From: Planctomycetota bacterium | GTDB lineage: Bacteria > Planctomycetota > UBA11346 | Direction: 5' to 3' | NCBI GenBank assembly: GCA_007131555.1 | Contig: SLQH01000080.1 | Span: forward strand, 1 to 6,787 | Length of the DNA stretch: 6,787 nucleotides | Part shown: piece by piece, positions 1 through 5,722 of the stretch | Layout of the letters: each line of letters begins with the position of its first letter | How positions within the stretch are numbered: the stretch's first letter is position 1 | Made by a program: the position numbers and the translations under genes | Notes under the pieces: model-generated | Seen by the model: the letters and a program-made list of their open reading frames with translations, nothing else | Told to the model about the DNA's origin: nothing | Databases searched by the model: none

Positions 1-3
1 GAG

Positions 4-68
4 TCCCGATTTCGTCGAAAACCGCAGCCATAGCCGTAGCTATGGTGAGGTTTTCGGCGGAATCGGGG
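4..68 (+). terminator. Long imperfect hairpin, possible terminator of a gene left of the window
   Basis: Positions 4-34 pair with 39-68 around a 4-base loop (CGTA). There is one small internal loop (24-27 against 46-48). Three of the non-Watson-Crick positions (4/68, 12/60, 15/57) are T opposite G, so they are G-U wobbles only in RNA read from the plus strand; in minus-strand RNA they would be A-C mismatches. This favours a structure transcribed left to right, such as the 3' end of a plus-strand gene before the window, converging on the glycosyltransferase. No U-tract follows, so it is not a canonical intrinsic terminator. It could instead be a bidirectional barrier or a dispersed palindromic repeat. 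Confidence 0.5.
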
Positions 69-103
69 CCGAAAAGGCCAAGCCAGGCGACGTGTCAGTC
101 TAT

Positions 104-118
104 TCCTTACAGGCTCCT
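104..118 (+). repeat. Left arm of a 15-bp inverted repeat
   Basis: TCCTTACAGGCTCCT is the exact reverse complement of positions 1161-1175. This arm overlaps the stop codon of the glycosyltransferase (117-119). The two arms enclose the whole minus-strand two-gene unit plus most of the divergent promoter region. On the minus strand the arm reads like a leader with a Shine-Dalgarno-like AAGGA, but no start codon follows it. Confidence 0.6.
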
Positions 119-896
119 AGCGGCGCGCCGCCCGTCCTCCAGCAAGGGCCACGGCCATCAGGGCCAGGGCCATATGGGCCAGGGATGCAGGGTTGTGAGC
201 ACCGTGGCGGCGGGCCAGGAGATGCAGCCATTGGGCGCAGGCCCGCAGATGAGCCCAGCGACCGGCCCGGCCGCCGGGATCATGATGATGGACCGCGCAC
301 AAGCGGGCGGCAAAGCGGGTCCGCCCCCCCTGCGCTTGCAGGCGCAGGAAGAAATCGAGATCCTCACCCAAGGCATAACCAGGGCGGCGGGCATCAAAGG
401 CTCCGCAGGCCAGGGCCGCCGCCCTGCGCACGGCAAAGCAGCAGCCAAACAGGGCCGCGCTGGGGCGGTCGCAGGCTTTGGCGGTCAGCCGCCGGGGATC
501 ACGCACAGCACCGAGCTGCAGCAGACGATGCCAGCGCCGCCGCCAGCGACTGCGACACTCGACCACCGGCCCCCAAGCATCGATTTCAGGTTCACGGGCC
601 ACCAATGCGAGCAGGACCACAACGAAGTCCTCGGCCAGTTCCACGTCATCATCAAGGAAGCAGACCACCGGGGCCTGGGATTCGGCCAGCAAGCGGTTGC
701 GGGCCGCCGGCAGACCCGGACAGGCCGGATCGTGGATGATGCGCCATGGCCCCGGCATGACCAGCGGCTGGACCGACTGATCCAGCACCAGGATCTCGAC
801 TGGCCAGGCGAGCGCCGCCCGGGCCACACTCGCCAGACAGCGCTGCAGGCTCTGGGGCCGATCACGACTGGGGATGGCCAGGGTCAGGGCGGTCAT
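117..896 (-). CDS. Family 2 glycosyltransferase (GT-A fold)
   Basis: This 259-residue protein is predicted to transfer a sugar from a nucleotide-sugar donor to an envelope glycan or lipid acceptor. The acceptor and product cannot be read from the sequence. It opens with a short beta strand and the motif TLAIPSRDRP (5-14), typical of the GT2 nucleotide-binding fold. NRLL (67-70) is followed by VVCFLDDDVEL (77-87), whose D82-D84 form the metal/donor-binding DXD-type motif. GEDLDF (177-182) is the usual ED acceptor/catalytic-base motif, and a histidine cluster lies at 203-205. The C-terminus (about 236-253) is hydrophobic and may touch the membrane. The start is the ATG that overlaps the stop of the upstream 53-residue gene as ATGA, with AGGG five bases before it, so translation is probably coupled. 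The protein is rich in Ala and Arg, as expected of high-GC DNA. The GT2 family call is firm; substrate and pathway are unknown. Confidence 0.88.
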   Translation of the reverse strand: MTALTLAIPSRDRPQSLQRCLASVARAALAWPVEILVLDQSVQPLVMPGPWRIIHDPACPGLPAARNRLLAESQAPVVCFLDDDVELAEDFVVVLLALVAREPEIDAWGPVVECRSRWRRRWHRLLQLGAVRDPRRLTAKACDRPSAALFGCCFAVRRAAALACGAFDARRPGYALGEDLDFFLRLQAQGGRTRFAARLCAVHHHDPGGRAGRWAHLRACAQWLHLLARRHGAHNPASLAHMALALMAVALAGGRAARR

Positions 897-1054
897 GGCG
901 ACCCTGCTTCAGGCGGTAGCGCTCCAGGCGGCTCCTCAGAGCCCAGAATGACCAGGGCCCGCAGCGCCACTGCCACCGCCAGGACCACCACCAGGACGAC
1001 CAGCCACCAGCGCCAGGGCCACGATCCGATTCGCCGTAGAGGACAACGCGTCAT
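893..1054 (-). CDS. Small single-pass membrane protein, coupled to the glycosyltransferase
   Basis: This 53-residue open frame is supported by context rather than homology. It has a GGAG Shine-Dalgarno (1064-1067) nine bases before the ATG, an in-frame stop shortly upstream that fixes the start, and a TGA that overlaps the glycosyltransferase ATG by the classical 4-base ATGA. The N-terminus is basic (R3, R7, R8) and then has a tryptophan-rich stretch, SWPWRWWL (11-18). A hydrophobic helix at about 17-37 is rich in Val, Leu and Ala, and a short acidic, proline-rich tail follows (SEEPPGALPPEAGSP, 39-53). This predicts one transmembrane helix with the N-terminus inside. I do not recognise a family. 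It may anchor or regulate the neighbouring transferase; that is inferred from gene coupling only. The alternative is a chance open frame in GC-rich DNA, but the ribosome site, hydrophobicity and exact overlap together make that less likely. Confidence 0.62.
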   Translation of the reverse strand: MTRCPLRRIGSWPWRWWLVVLVVVLAVAVALRALVILGSEEPPGALPPEAGSP

Positions 1055-1087
1055 GGGCGAGGACTCCGGTCAGGATGGAACCCGTCT

Positions 1088-1114
1088 TTGACAAGCCCCT
1101 GTCACAGACATGAT
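1088..1114 (+). promoter_or_regulatory. Possible promoter of the lipoprotein gene
   Basis: A perfect -35-like TTGACA at 1088-1093 is followed after 15 bases by CATGAT (1109-1114, four of six matches to TATAAT). The spacer is shorter than the usual 17, and at 17 bases there is no acceptable -10. The site lies in the 130-bp divergent region, about 70 bases before the lipoprotein start. I could not find a convincing promoter for the divergent small-membrane-protein gene in the same stretch. Confidence 0.28.
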
Positions 1115-1137
1115 GGATTCCAATACCCAACACACAA

Positions 1138-1158
1138 GCGGGCGCGACCCACGCCCGC
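1138..1158 (+). other. Short GC hairpin in the lipoprotein leader
   Basis: GCGGGCG (1138-1144) pairs perfectly with CGCCCGC (1152-1158) around a 7-base loop. It lies 13 bases before the AAGGAG ribosome site of the lipoprotein gene. No U-tract follows. It might influence mRNA stability or leader folding, but a 7-bp GC stem is also easy to get by chance in this composition. Confidence 0.35.
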
Positions 1159-1160
1159 CC

Positions 1161-1175
1161 AGGAGCCTGTAAGGA
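1161..1175 (+). repeat. Right arm of a 15-bp inverted repeat
   Basis: AGGAGCCTGTAAGGA is the exact reverse complement of 104-118. It contains most of the Shine-Dalgarno (AAGGAG, 1171-1176) of the lipoprotein gene. Part of the match may therefore reflect ribosome-site sequence, but eight or more additional bases also agree. Confidence 0.6.
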
Positions 1176-1184
1176 GTCTCAACC

Positions 1185-1529
1185 ATGCGCCATCTGCTCG
1201 TTCTCTGTCTGGTATTGCTGTTCCTGGTTGCCTGTGGCGGCGGCGGGGGCGATCCAACAACGACGGTCAACGCGTACCACCAGGCCTTGATTGACGGCGA
1301 TGTGGACGCCGCCTTGGCCCTGACCGCAGGATCACCCGAGCGCAGTGCCGTGGAAACCACCGTTGAGATCCGCCAGCCCGGCATGCAGCGTGGTGGTCTG
1401 CCCGAGATCGTCAGCCACAGCATCGACGACGATCGCGCCACCGTTGTCTGCCGTTTTGGCCCCGTTGAACAAGAAGTCTCCCTGGTGCGTGAAGACGGGG
1501 TCTGGCGAGTCGTCGCTCTCAGCCGCTGA
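1185..1529 (+). CDS. Small lipoprotein with DUF4878/NTF2-like domain
   Basis: This 114-residue lipoprotein has a short basic N-terminus, a hydrophobic core and the lipobox LVAC, with the lipidated cysteine at 17. A poly-glycine linker (18-22) follows. The mature part begins with PTTTVNAYHQALIDGDVDAALAL (about 24-46), the helical opening typical of DUF4878 and related NTF2-like domains (a helix that carries 'xxYhxALxxGDxdxAxxLt'). It ends with the beta-strand pattern EQEVSLVREDGVWRVVALS, in which a tryptophan follows the DG turn, as is usual in this fold. It is likely anchored in the periplasmic or outer membrane. Proteins of this kind have no established biochemical role. AAGGAG lies eight bases before the ATG, which supports the start. 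The gene is divergent from the glycosyltransferase unit and is followed after 104 bp by folA. Confidence 0.82.
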   Translation: MRHLLVLCLVLLFLVACGGGGGDPTTTVNAYHQALIDGDVDAALALTAGSPERSAVETTVEIRQPGMQRGGLPEIVSHSIDDDRATVVCRFGPVEQEVSLVREDGVWRVVALSR

Positions 1530-1600
1530 GCGCCCCGTCCCACAAGAGCCATCACTGATGACGCCCTGCCGTGATCAGTTTCGCCCCCAGGGCCGGAGAC

Positions 1601-1627
1601 TTGCCGGTCAGGCCACAACGCTATCCT
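1601..1627 (+). promoter_or_regulatory. Candidate leaderless promoter of folA
   Basis: TTGCCG (1601-1606) and TATCCT (1622-1627) each match four of six bases of the -35 and -10 consensus, with a 15-base spacer. TATCCT fits the TAnnnT form and ends exactly six bases before the folA ATG, so transcription would start at or next to the A of the start codon. No Shine-Dalgarno is visible before this ATG, which fits a leaderless message. The short spacer weakens the case. Confidence 0.42.
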
Positions 1628-1633
1628 GCCGTC

Positions 1634-2125
1634 ATGCGACCCCTGCACCTGATCGTCGCCCATGATCTGGACCGGGCCATCGGTACCGACGGTGGAATGC
1701 CTTGGCACCATCCCCAGGACCTGGACCACTTCCGCCGTCTGACCATGGGCCATTGTCTGGTGATGGGCCGCACCACCCTGGCGGCCATCGGACGACCGCT
1801 GGAGGGACGATCTGCGGTGGTTCTGACCAGCGATCCCCAGCGCCTGCCGGCCTGGGCCGCCACCTGGGCCAGACCGGCAAGTGACCTGACAACGGCCCTG
1901 ACCCTGGCCTGGGATCTCGACCCGGAACCCTTCGTGGCCGGGGGCGAGAGCGTCTACCGCCAGACCCTGGCCCTGGCCAGCCGCCTGCATATCACCCGTA
2001 TCGCCGCCCATCATCCCGGAGCCGATCGCTTCTTCCCTGAACTGCCGGCCACGGCATGGTACGAGGCCGATCACCATCAGGACGGCATCCTGCGGTGGAG
2101 CACCTGGCTGCGCCGCAACGGCTGA
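1634..2125 (+). CDS. folA: Dihydrofolate reductase
   Basis: FolA reduces 7,8-dihydrofolate to tetrahydrofolate with NADPH in the cytoplasm and so keeps one-carbon metabolism running. At 163 residues it matches the usual chromosomal enzyme (E. coli 159). Visible motifs are LIVAHDLDRAIGTDGGMPW (6-24), with the flexible loop and the conserved Pro-Trp, and the catalytic acid D29 in HPQDLDHF. VMGRTT (43-48) and IGRPLEGR (52-59) follow, for NADPH and substrate binding. AGGESVY (102-108) corresponds to the Gly-Gly cis-peptide and cofactor segment. The final beta hairpin is divergent, which is common. I chose the ATG because family members start two to five residues before the LIVA strand; an in-frame GTG at 1571 would add 21 unrelated residues. 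No ribosome site precedes the ATG (see the candidate leaderless promoter). queF follows after 37 bp, probably in the same operon. Confidence 0.93.
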   Translation: MRPLHLIVAHDLDRAIGTDGGMPWHHPQDLDHFRRLTMGHCLVMGRTTLAAIGRPLEGRSAVVLTSDPQRLPAWAATWARPASDLTTALTLAWDLDPEPFVAGGESVYRQTLALASRLHITRIAAHHPGADRFFPELPATAWYEADHHQDGILRWSTWLRRNG

Positions 2126-2162
2126 GCTCCCGGCCCGCCAGCGCCCCCATGAGGAACAGTGC

Positions 2163-2672
2163 ATGTCCGAATCCAGCCAGACCCGCCCCGAACATCAGCT
2201 GCCGACCGCCAGCCTGGGTCGCCGCCGCGAAACGCCCTTCACCTACACCCCCTCACTGCTTGAGGCCATCCCCTGCGCCAGCCCTCAGCCGCAACTCAGC
2301 GGCTGGGTCAGCCTGCGTTGTGAACGTTTCACCTCGCTGTGTCCGGTCACCGGCCAGCCGGACTGGGCGGAACTGACCATCAACTATATCCCCCTGGGCC
2401 ATCTGGTGGAATCCAAGTCCCTCAAGGAGTATCTCGGCTCCTTCCGCATGCACGGCGACTTCCATGAGGACGTCTGCCAGATCATCGTCCAGGATCTGGC
2501 CGCCTGCATCCAGCCCTTCTATCTAGAGCTGACCGGCCGCTTCGATGCCCGTGGCTCGATCGCCATCTGGCCCTATGTCCAGTACGCCTCCAGCGAGCCC
2601 GCCGCCCAGGATCTGGCCCGGCAACGGCTGGTCCATTATCACATGCCGCGCCTTGACGTGCCGACTCGTTGA
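2163..2672 (+). CDS. queF: NADPH-dependent 7-cyano-7-deazaguanine reductase (preQ0 reductase)
   Basis: QueF reduces the nitrile of preQ0 to the primary amine preQ1 with two NADPH, a step of queuosine biosynthesis before insertion into tRNA. The length (169 residues) marks the short, single-domain type I enzyme (B. subtilis type), not the ~280-residue E. coli type. The catalytic Cys60 lies in FTSLCPVTGQPDW, and Asp67 follows seven residues later, the spacing of Cys55/Asp62 in the B. subtilis enzyme. The QueF signature ESKSLKEYLGSFR (83-95) is intact. His101-Glu102 in GDFHEDV matches the substrate-binding His-Glu pair. The first ~20 residues are polar and probably disordered. GAGGA seven bases before the ATG supports the start. 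QueF is a T-fold relative of GTP cyclohydrolase I. No other queuosine gene lies in the window, so preQ0 synthesis must be encoded elsewhere or preQ0 taken up. Confidence 0.95.
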   Translation: MSESSQTRPEHQLPTASLGRRRETPFTYTPSLLEAIPCASPQPQLSGWVSLRCERFTSLCPVTGQPDWAELTINYIPLGHLVESKSLKEYLGSFRMHGDFHEDVCQIIVQDLAACIQPFYLELTGRFDARGSIAIWPYVQYASSEPAAQDLARQRLVHYHMPRLDVPTR

Positions 2673-2783
2673 GCGCTGGTACAAGCACCCGCAACATATC
2701 TGTAACGCTAGCGGTCATGCCACATATGGACTATGTAACAAGATCATTCGACTTTTCATAAACATCCTCGCTCAGGAGACTCT
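2673..2783 (+). other. AT-richer intergenic spacer before the large secreted-protein gene
   Basis: This 111-bp stretch is clearly richer in A and T than its surroundings, especially from about 2695 to 2765, and probably holds the promoter of the downstream gene. I could not find a convincing -35/-10 pair. It contains an 8-bp palindrome, CGCTAGCG (about 2706-2713), and a small imperfect dyad around ACATATGGACTATGT. The ribosome site AGGAG (2774-2778) lies five bases before the ATG at 2784. No terminator-like hairpin is seen after queF. Confidence 0.5.
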
Positions 2784-4979
2784 ATGTCCACGCTTCGACA
2801 CCTCCCCTGGATATGCCTCTGCATGCTGCTGGTTCCCATGGCCGAGGCCGGAGATACCCGATTCCATCAGTACACCCGTCGCTACATGGAACCTCGCCAC
2901 CCGGCACCGCCAATTGCCGCCGGCTACTTTGGGGGGACCGGTGATGAATACTTGAGTGATGCCGCCTTTTTGAGCGATGGACGTCTGTTGATGGTTGGCA
3001 ACGCCTATGGACCGGCCTTCGATCCTGCCGGAGTCAGGGTCCGGGTCATCGGCCAGGACACCGAAGCGCCGTCCTTCACCATGCCGACCGCGCGTCAGGG
3101 GCGCATCAATCCCCCCACCTGGACCCATACCCAAGGAGCCGGATTCATCGTCCGTCTCAACAGTGATTGCAGCACCATCGAAACGGTGATCCGCCTGCCC
3201 TGGGGCACCGGCACCATCACCGGCATAGCCGCCGGGGAAGATGATGACCTATACATCACCGGTATTCCGGGAGAGGGTTTCACTGCCCTCGCCGGAGCCT
3301 CTGCGATAAGCGCTGAGGATGTCGGCGGCCCCCATGACATCTTCATCGCCCGCCTGCGCCCCGATCTCTCCGGCTTCATCTGGGCCCACACCCTCAAGGA
3401 TGATCACCGCGAAGCCCCTGAGCTCAGCGTCCTCAACAACGGCTTGATCAGCCTGATCGCCGGCAACGCCTATCACATCAATACCGATGGGGCGATCGTC
3501 AAGGCCACCGCCGTCCCCATTACCAATAGCTGGGTACGAGGTGTCGATCCGGTCACCCACGGCTTCGCCACTGGCGGGGACAGCCACACCCGCACCGGCT
3601 GGGAACCCTGGCGCAAGCCGGTGATGTTCATCTTTGACGATCAAGGCCAGCACCTGTTTGAGCTGTACCGGTGGTCGGAAAAGCTGGTCGGGACCAACTG
3701 GAGCCGCTTGGTCTCCGACTCTGAGACCCGCCTGCTGACCTACGACAACCATGGCCATCTGTTGATGTACGGTTGGTCGGATGGCGGCAATTCGGTCTTT
3801 GAATATGCCCCCTATGACATGCGCACCGGCGTCCGGCAGGCGGCCCAGGCCCGCACCGGTCGGGAGAGGATCGGCCTTGACTTCAGCACCTGGGGTGTGG
3901 GCGTCAGTTCGATCGCCCATCTGATGAAGATCGACCCCGCCACAGCCGAACCGCTGGCCAAGACCCTGTTCCTGGCCTACTTCGCCGACCGCAATGTGCC
4001 CAGTGGCGCATCCATCGACATGATAAACAGCGCAACCGACAACTCCCTGCTGATCGCTGGCAGAACCGGCTTCGGTCTGATTGAAACTGGCAGCATCAAG
4101 GTCAACACCCTTGACCACAATGAAGGCCATTACATCGGTGGCCGTTTCATCGCCGTACTCAACGAAACCATGAGCGATATCCGCTTCTCGTCGGCCCTGC
4201 CCGGTGGTGGCCAGGTGCCTTTGATGCGCCACTCGCGGCGCTATAATGGGCGCATCCGTTCCACATCACGCAACTTCGGCGACAAGACCCGGGTGGCCTT
4301 CGTCGGCGGCGCGACCAACAACGAGCATTTCAAGGCGATCAGCCCCAGCCAAGCGGCTTTCGGCGGTGGCGCCTTGGACGGTCAATATGTGGTATTGGAA
4401 ATGGACACCCTTGAGAGCATCGGGCCGGCCAGTGCCGAACGCAGTGCTCTGAAAGCTGGCACCAATGTCGGCACGCCATCCAGCGAAGAGGGCCTGACCG
4501 GCAGCTACACTGTCAGCCAGGGCATGAACCGTCACTATGCCGTATTGGTGATGCGTGATACCGCAGGCGAACGGTGGCCCCTCTTCTACGAAGCCCACCC
4601 CAAGGGTGACGGACAGGTGGACATTGATGCGGGAAGCGGTCAATTCACGATTCTGGGGCCGGTCGGCAATATTCAAAACGCCAGCGGTATCGGCCATCTT
4701 GAACGACGCATCGGAGCACGTCCGGAAGAACCGCACTATTCCGATCTGGAGGTCGCAGTGACCCTGACCGACGCATCATCTGTTGATGCCGAGATCCGCT
4801 TCAATGATCGTCGCGTCCGGGTCAGCGGGCCGATTGGCATCCGCACCTCTCGACCCTCGGGTCAAGGCATCCAGATCCACGGCGTCCTGCGCACCACCAA
4901 GCAGGACCTGGGGGTGGCCATCGGATCCGAAGACCAGGACCATGAGGTCATCGTCGAGTTCTGGGTTCCTGGCCGCTGA
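2784..4979 (+). CDS. Large secreted protein with SBBP-like beta-propeller segments
   Basis: This 731-residue protein has a signal peptide (1-22) with a cleavage site after AEA, so it is exported. No lipobox, C-terminal anchor or sorting signal is visible. Several segments resemble SBBP-type beta-propeller blades ('YxGGxGdD...dsxGxxyvtG', 'FvarLnpdgs'). Examples are YFGGTGDEYLSD leading to GRLLMVGNAYG (about 48-75), GFIVRLNSD with DDDLYITG (about 119-160), DIFIARLRPDLSG (about 185-198) and GNAYHINTDGAIV (about 227-239). Later segments are FIAVLNETMSDIRFSSAL (about 455-472) and RVAFVGGA (about 503-510). The blades are degenerate, so a propeller is an inference. The last ~80 residues look like beta strands of a separate domain. 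The start is supported by AGGAG five bases upstream and by the signal peptide. Function is unknown; extracellular or periplasmic binding is plausible. The gene appears to stand alone. Confidence 0.82.
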   Translation: MSTLRHLPWICLCMLLVPMAEAGDTRFHQYTRRYMEPRHPAPPIAAGYFGGTGDEYLSDAAFLSDGRLLMVGNAYGPAFDPAGVRVRVIGQDTEAPSFTMPTARQGRINPPTWTHTQGAGFIVRLNSDCSTIETVIRLPWGTGTITGIAAGEDDDLYITGIPGEGFTALAGASAISAEDVGGPHDIFIARLRPDLSGFIWAHTLKDDHREAPELSVLNNGLISLIAGNAYHINTDGAIVKATAVPITNSWVRGVDPVTHGFATGGDSHTRTGWEPWRKPVMFIFDDQGQHLFELYRWSEKLVGTNWSRLVSDSETRLLTYDNHGHLLMYGWSDGGNSVFEYAPYDMRTGVRQAAQARTGRERIGLDFSTWGVGVSSIAHLMKIDPATAEPLAKTLFLAYFADRNVPSGASIDMINSATDNSLLIAGRTGFGLIETGSIKVNTLDHNEGHYIGGRFIAVLNETMSDIRFSSALPGGGQVPLMRHSRRYNGRIRSTSRNFGDKTRVAFVGGATNNEHFKAISPSQAAFGGGALDGQYVVLEMDTLESIGPASAERSALKAGTNVGTPSSEEGLTGSYTVSQGMNRHYAVLVMRDTAGERWPLFYEAHPKGDGQVDIDAGSGQFTILGPVGNIQNASGIGHLERRIGARPEEPHYSDLEVAVTLTDASSVDAEIRFNDRRVRVSGPIGIRTSRPSGQGIQIHGVLRTTKQDLGVAIGSEDQDHEVIVEFWVPGR

Positions 4980-5010
4980 CCGAACCGGACGGTCCATATG
5001 GAAACGCAAG

Positions 5011-5034
5011 CGGGTCGTCCAGGGGGACGGCCCG
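5011..5034 (+). terminator. GC hairpin after the large secreted-protein gene
   Basis: CGGGTCGTCC (5011-5020) pairs with GGACGGCCCG (5025-5034) around AGGG. The only imperfect pair, T5015/G5030, is a G-U wobble in plus-strand RNA, which fits a structure in the transcript of the gene that ends 31 bases upstream. No U-tract follows, so its strength as a terminator is uncertain. Confidence 0.45.
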
Positions 5035-5126
5035 CCCGCTGGTATACGCTGCCATATTGACCAGACACCTTTAGTTGCCGATCTGGCAAACACCTGATCC
5101 ACAGACCTCAAGGAGCGCGACCCCAA

Positions 5127-5165
5127 TTGCTCACCCTCATCACCATTGGTGATGAGAGTGAGCAA
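5127..5165 (-). terminator. 18-bp hairpin downstream of the Gln/Arg-rich gene
   Basis: Positions 5127-5144 pair with 5148-5165 over 18 positions around a 3-base loop. The single imperfect pair (C5135/A5157) becomes G-U in minus-strand RNA, which points to the transcript of the minus-strand gene that ends at 5190. Only two U residues follow, then Gs. The hairpin sits between convergent genes and may block transcription in both directions. Confidence 0.62.
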
Positions 5166-5189
5166 TCTACCGGATCTGGAGCCTTTAGT

Positions 5190-5654
5190 TCAGCGAGCGG
5201 ACTGGCGACCACGGCCTTGCTGCTGACCGCGGCCCTGTTCCTGACCGCGGCCCTGCTGCTGACCACGGCCCTGCTCTCGGTCGCGCCCCTGCTCCCGCTT
5301 CTGTTCCTGCTTCTGCTGGCCTTCTTGTCGGCGTTGCTGTTGACGCTGCTGACGCTGTTCCTGAAGCCGTTGCTGACGCTGTTCGCGCATCTGAGCCTGA
5401 CGCTCGGCGCGGCGCTTATCGGCCTCACGCCACCGGGCTTCGACACGGGCCAGGACATCGGGATGATCAGCCAAGGCAGCACGGACCCGCTCCCGGCATT
5501 CATGACGCACCTGGGCACGGGCCTCCTGGTTCTCCTGATGCACGGCCTGCAAACGTTCGCGCAACTGGGCCCGCTCAGCGGCACGCCCGCCGTCCTCGGC
5601 AATGGCAGTGCTGACGGTCAACAGGACCAGGGCAATAAGGGTGAGAGTCTTCAT
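5190..5654 (-). CDS. Secreted Gln/Arg-rich low-complexity repeat protein
   Basis: This 154-residue protein has a signal peptide (1-19, cleavage after AIA), so it should be exported to the periplasm or beyond. Residues 20-85 are charged and probably helical (Glu, Arg, Ala, with heptad-like spacing), with one cysteine at 53. Residues 86-120 are almost only Gln, Arg, Glu and Lys. From about 121 the sequence turns into six-residue repeats GRGQ(Q/E)Q, and it ends in RQSAR. The C-terminal half is predicted disordered or coiled and strongly basic. I do not recognise a family. Binding of an acidic polymer or surface is possible, but only from charge. AAGGAG lies seven bases before the ATG. The opposite strand also has a long open frame, but that one has no ribosome site and its Leu/Thr/Ala repeats are just the complement of the Gln/Arg codons. 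Confidence 0.78.
   Translation of the reverse strand: MKTLTLIALVLLTVSTAIAEDGGRAAERAQLRERLQAVHQENQEARAQVRHECRERVRAALADHPDVLARVEARWREADKRRAERQAQMREQRQQRLQEQRQQRQQQRRQEGQQKQEQKREQGRDREQGRGQQQGRGQEQGRGQQQGRGRQSAR
5205..5276 (-). repeat. Four 18-bp tandem repeats inside the Gln/Arg-rich gene
   Basis: Four consecutive 18-bp units (5205-5222, 5223-5240, 5241-5258, 5259-5276) share the core GACC(A/G)CGGCC(C/T)TG on the plus strand and encode the six-residue GRGQxQ repeats. The 18-bp period keeps the frame, so copy-number change would lengthen or shorten the tail without disrupting the protein. Confidence 0.85.
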
Positions 5655-5693
5655 GATCGGCTCCTTTGATCAAGCCAAGGGTGATGAGGTACC

Positions 5694-5722
5694 CTGATAA
5701 TGCGTCAAGCGTGCCAAGCCAA
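5694..5722 (-). promoter_or_regulatory. Possible promoter of the Gln/Arg-rich gene
   Basis: On the minus strand, TTGGCT (5722-5717) and TATCAG (5699-5694) are spaced by 17 bases and would give a leader of about 33 bases that carries the AAGGAG site. Matches to consensus are modest (three or four of six each). Confidence 0.27.

Noticed and set aside
42..1091. 349-residue plus-strand open frame over the glycosyltransferase unit
   Set aside because: It is low-complexity Gly/Gln/Arg/Ala without ribosome site or domain, and it lies opposite a minus-strand frame with clear GT2 motifs. It is a GC-rich antisense shadow.
1571..1633. Upstream GTG start for folA that adds 21 residues
   Set aside because: The added residues do not resemble the family's N-terminus, no ribosome site precedes the GTG, and the enzyme is already full length from the ATG at 1634.
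1070..2164. 364-residue minus-strand open frame over the lipoprotein gene and folA
   Set aside because: The plus strand encodes a lipoprotein and an unmistakable dihydrofolate reductase. The minus frame has no recognisable domain and no good ribosome site.
5127..5669. 180-residue hydrophobic plus-strand frame opposite the Gln/Arg-rich gene
   Set aside because: Its Leu/Thr/Ala repeats are the complement of Gln/Arg codons. It starts inside the hairpin at 5127-5165 without a ribosome site, whereas the minus frame has AAGGAG and a signal peptide.
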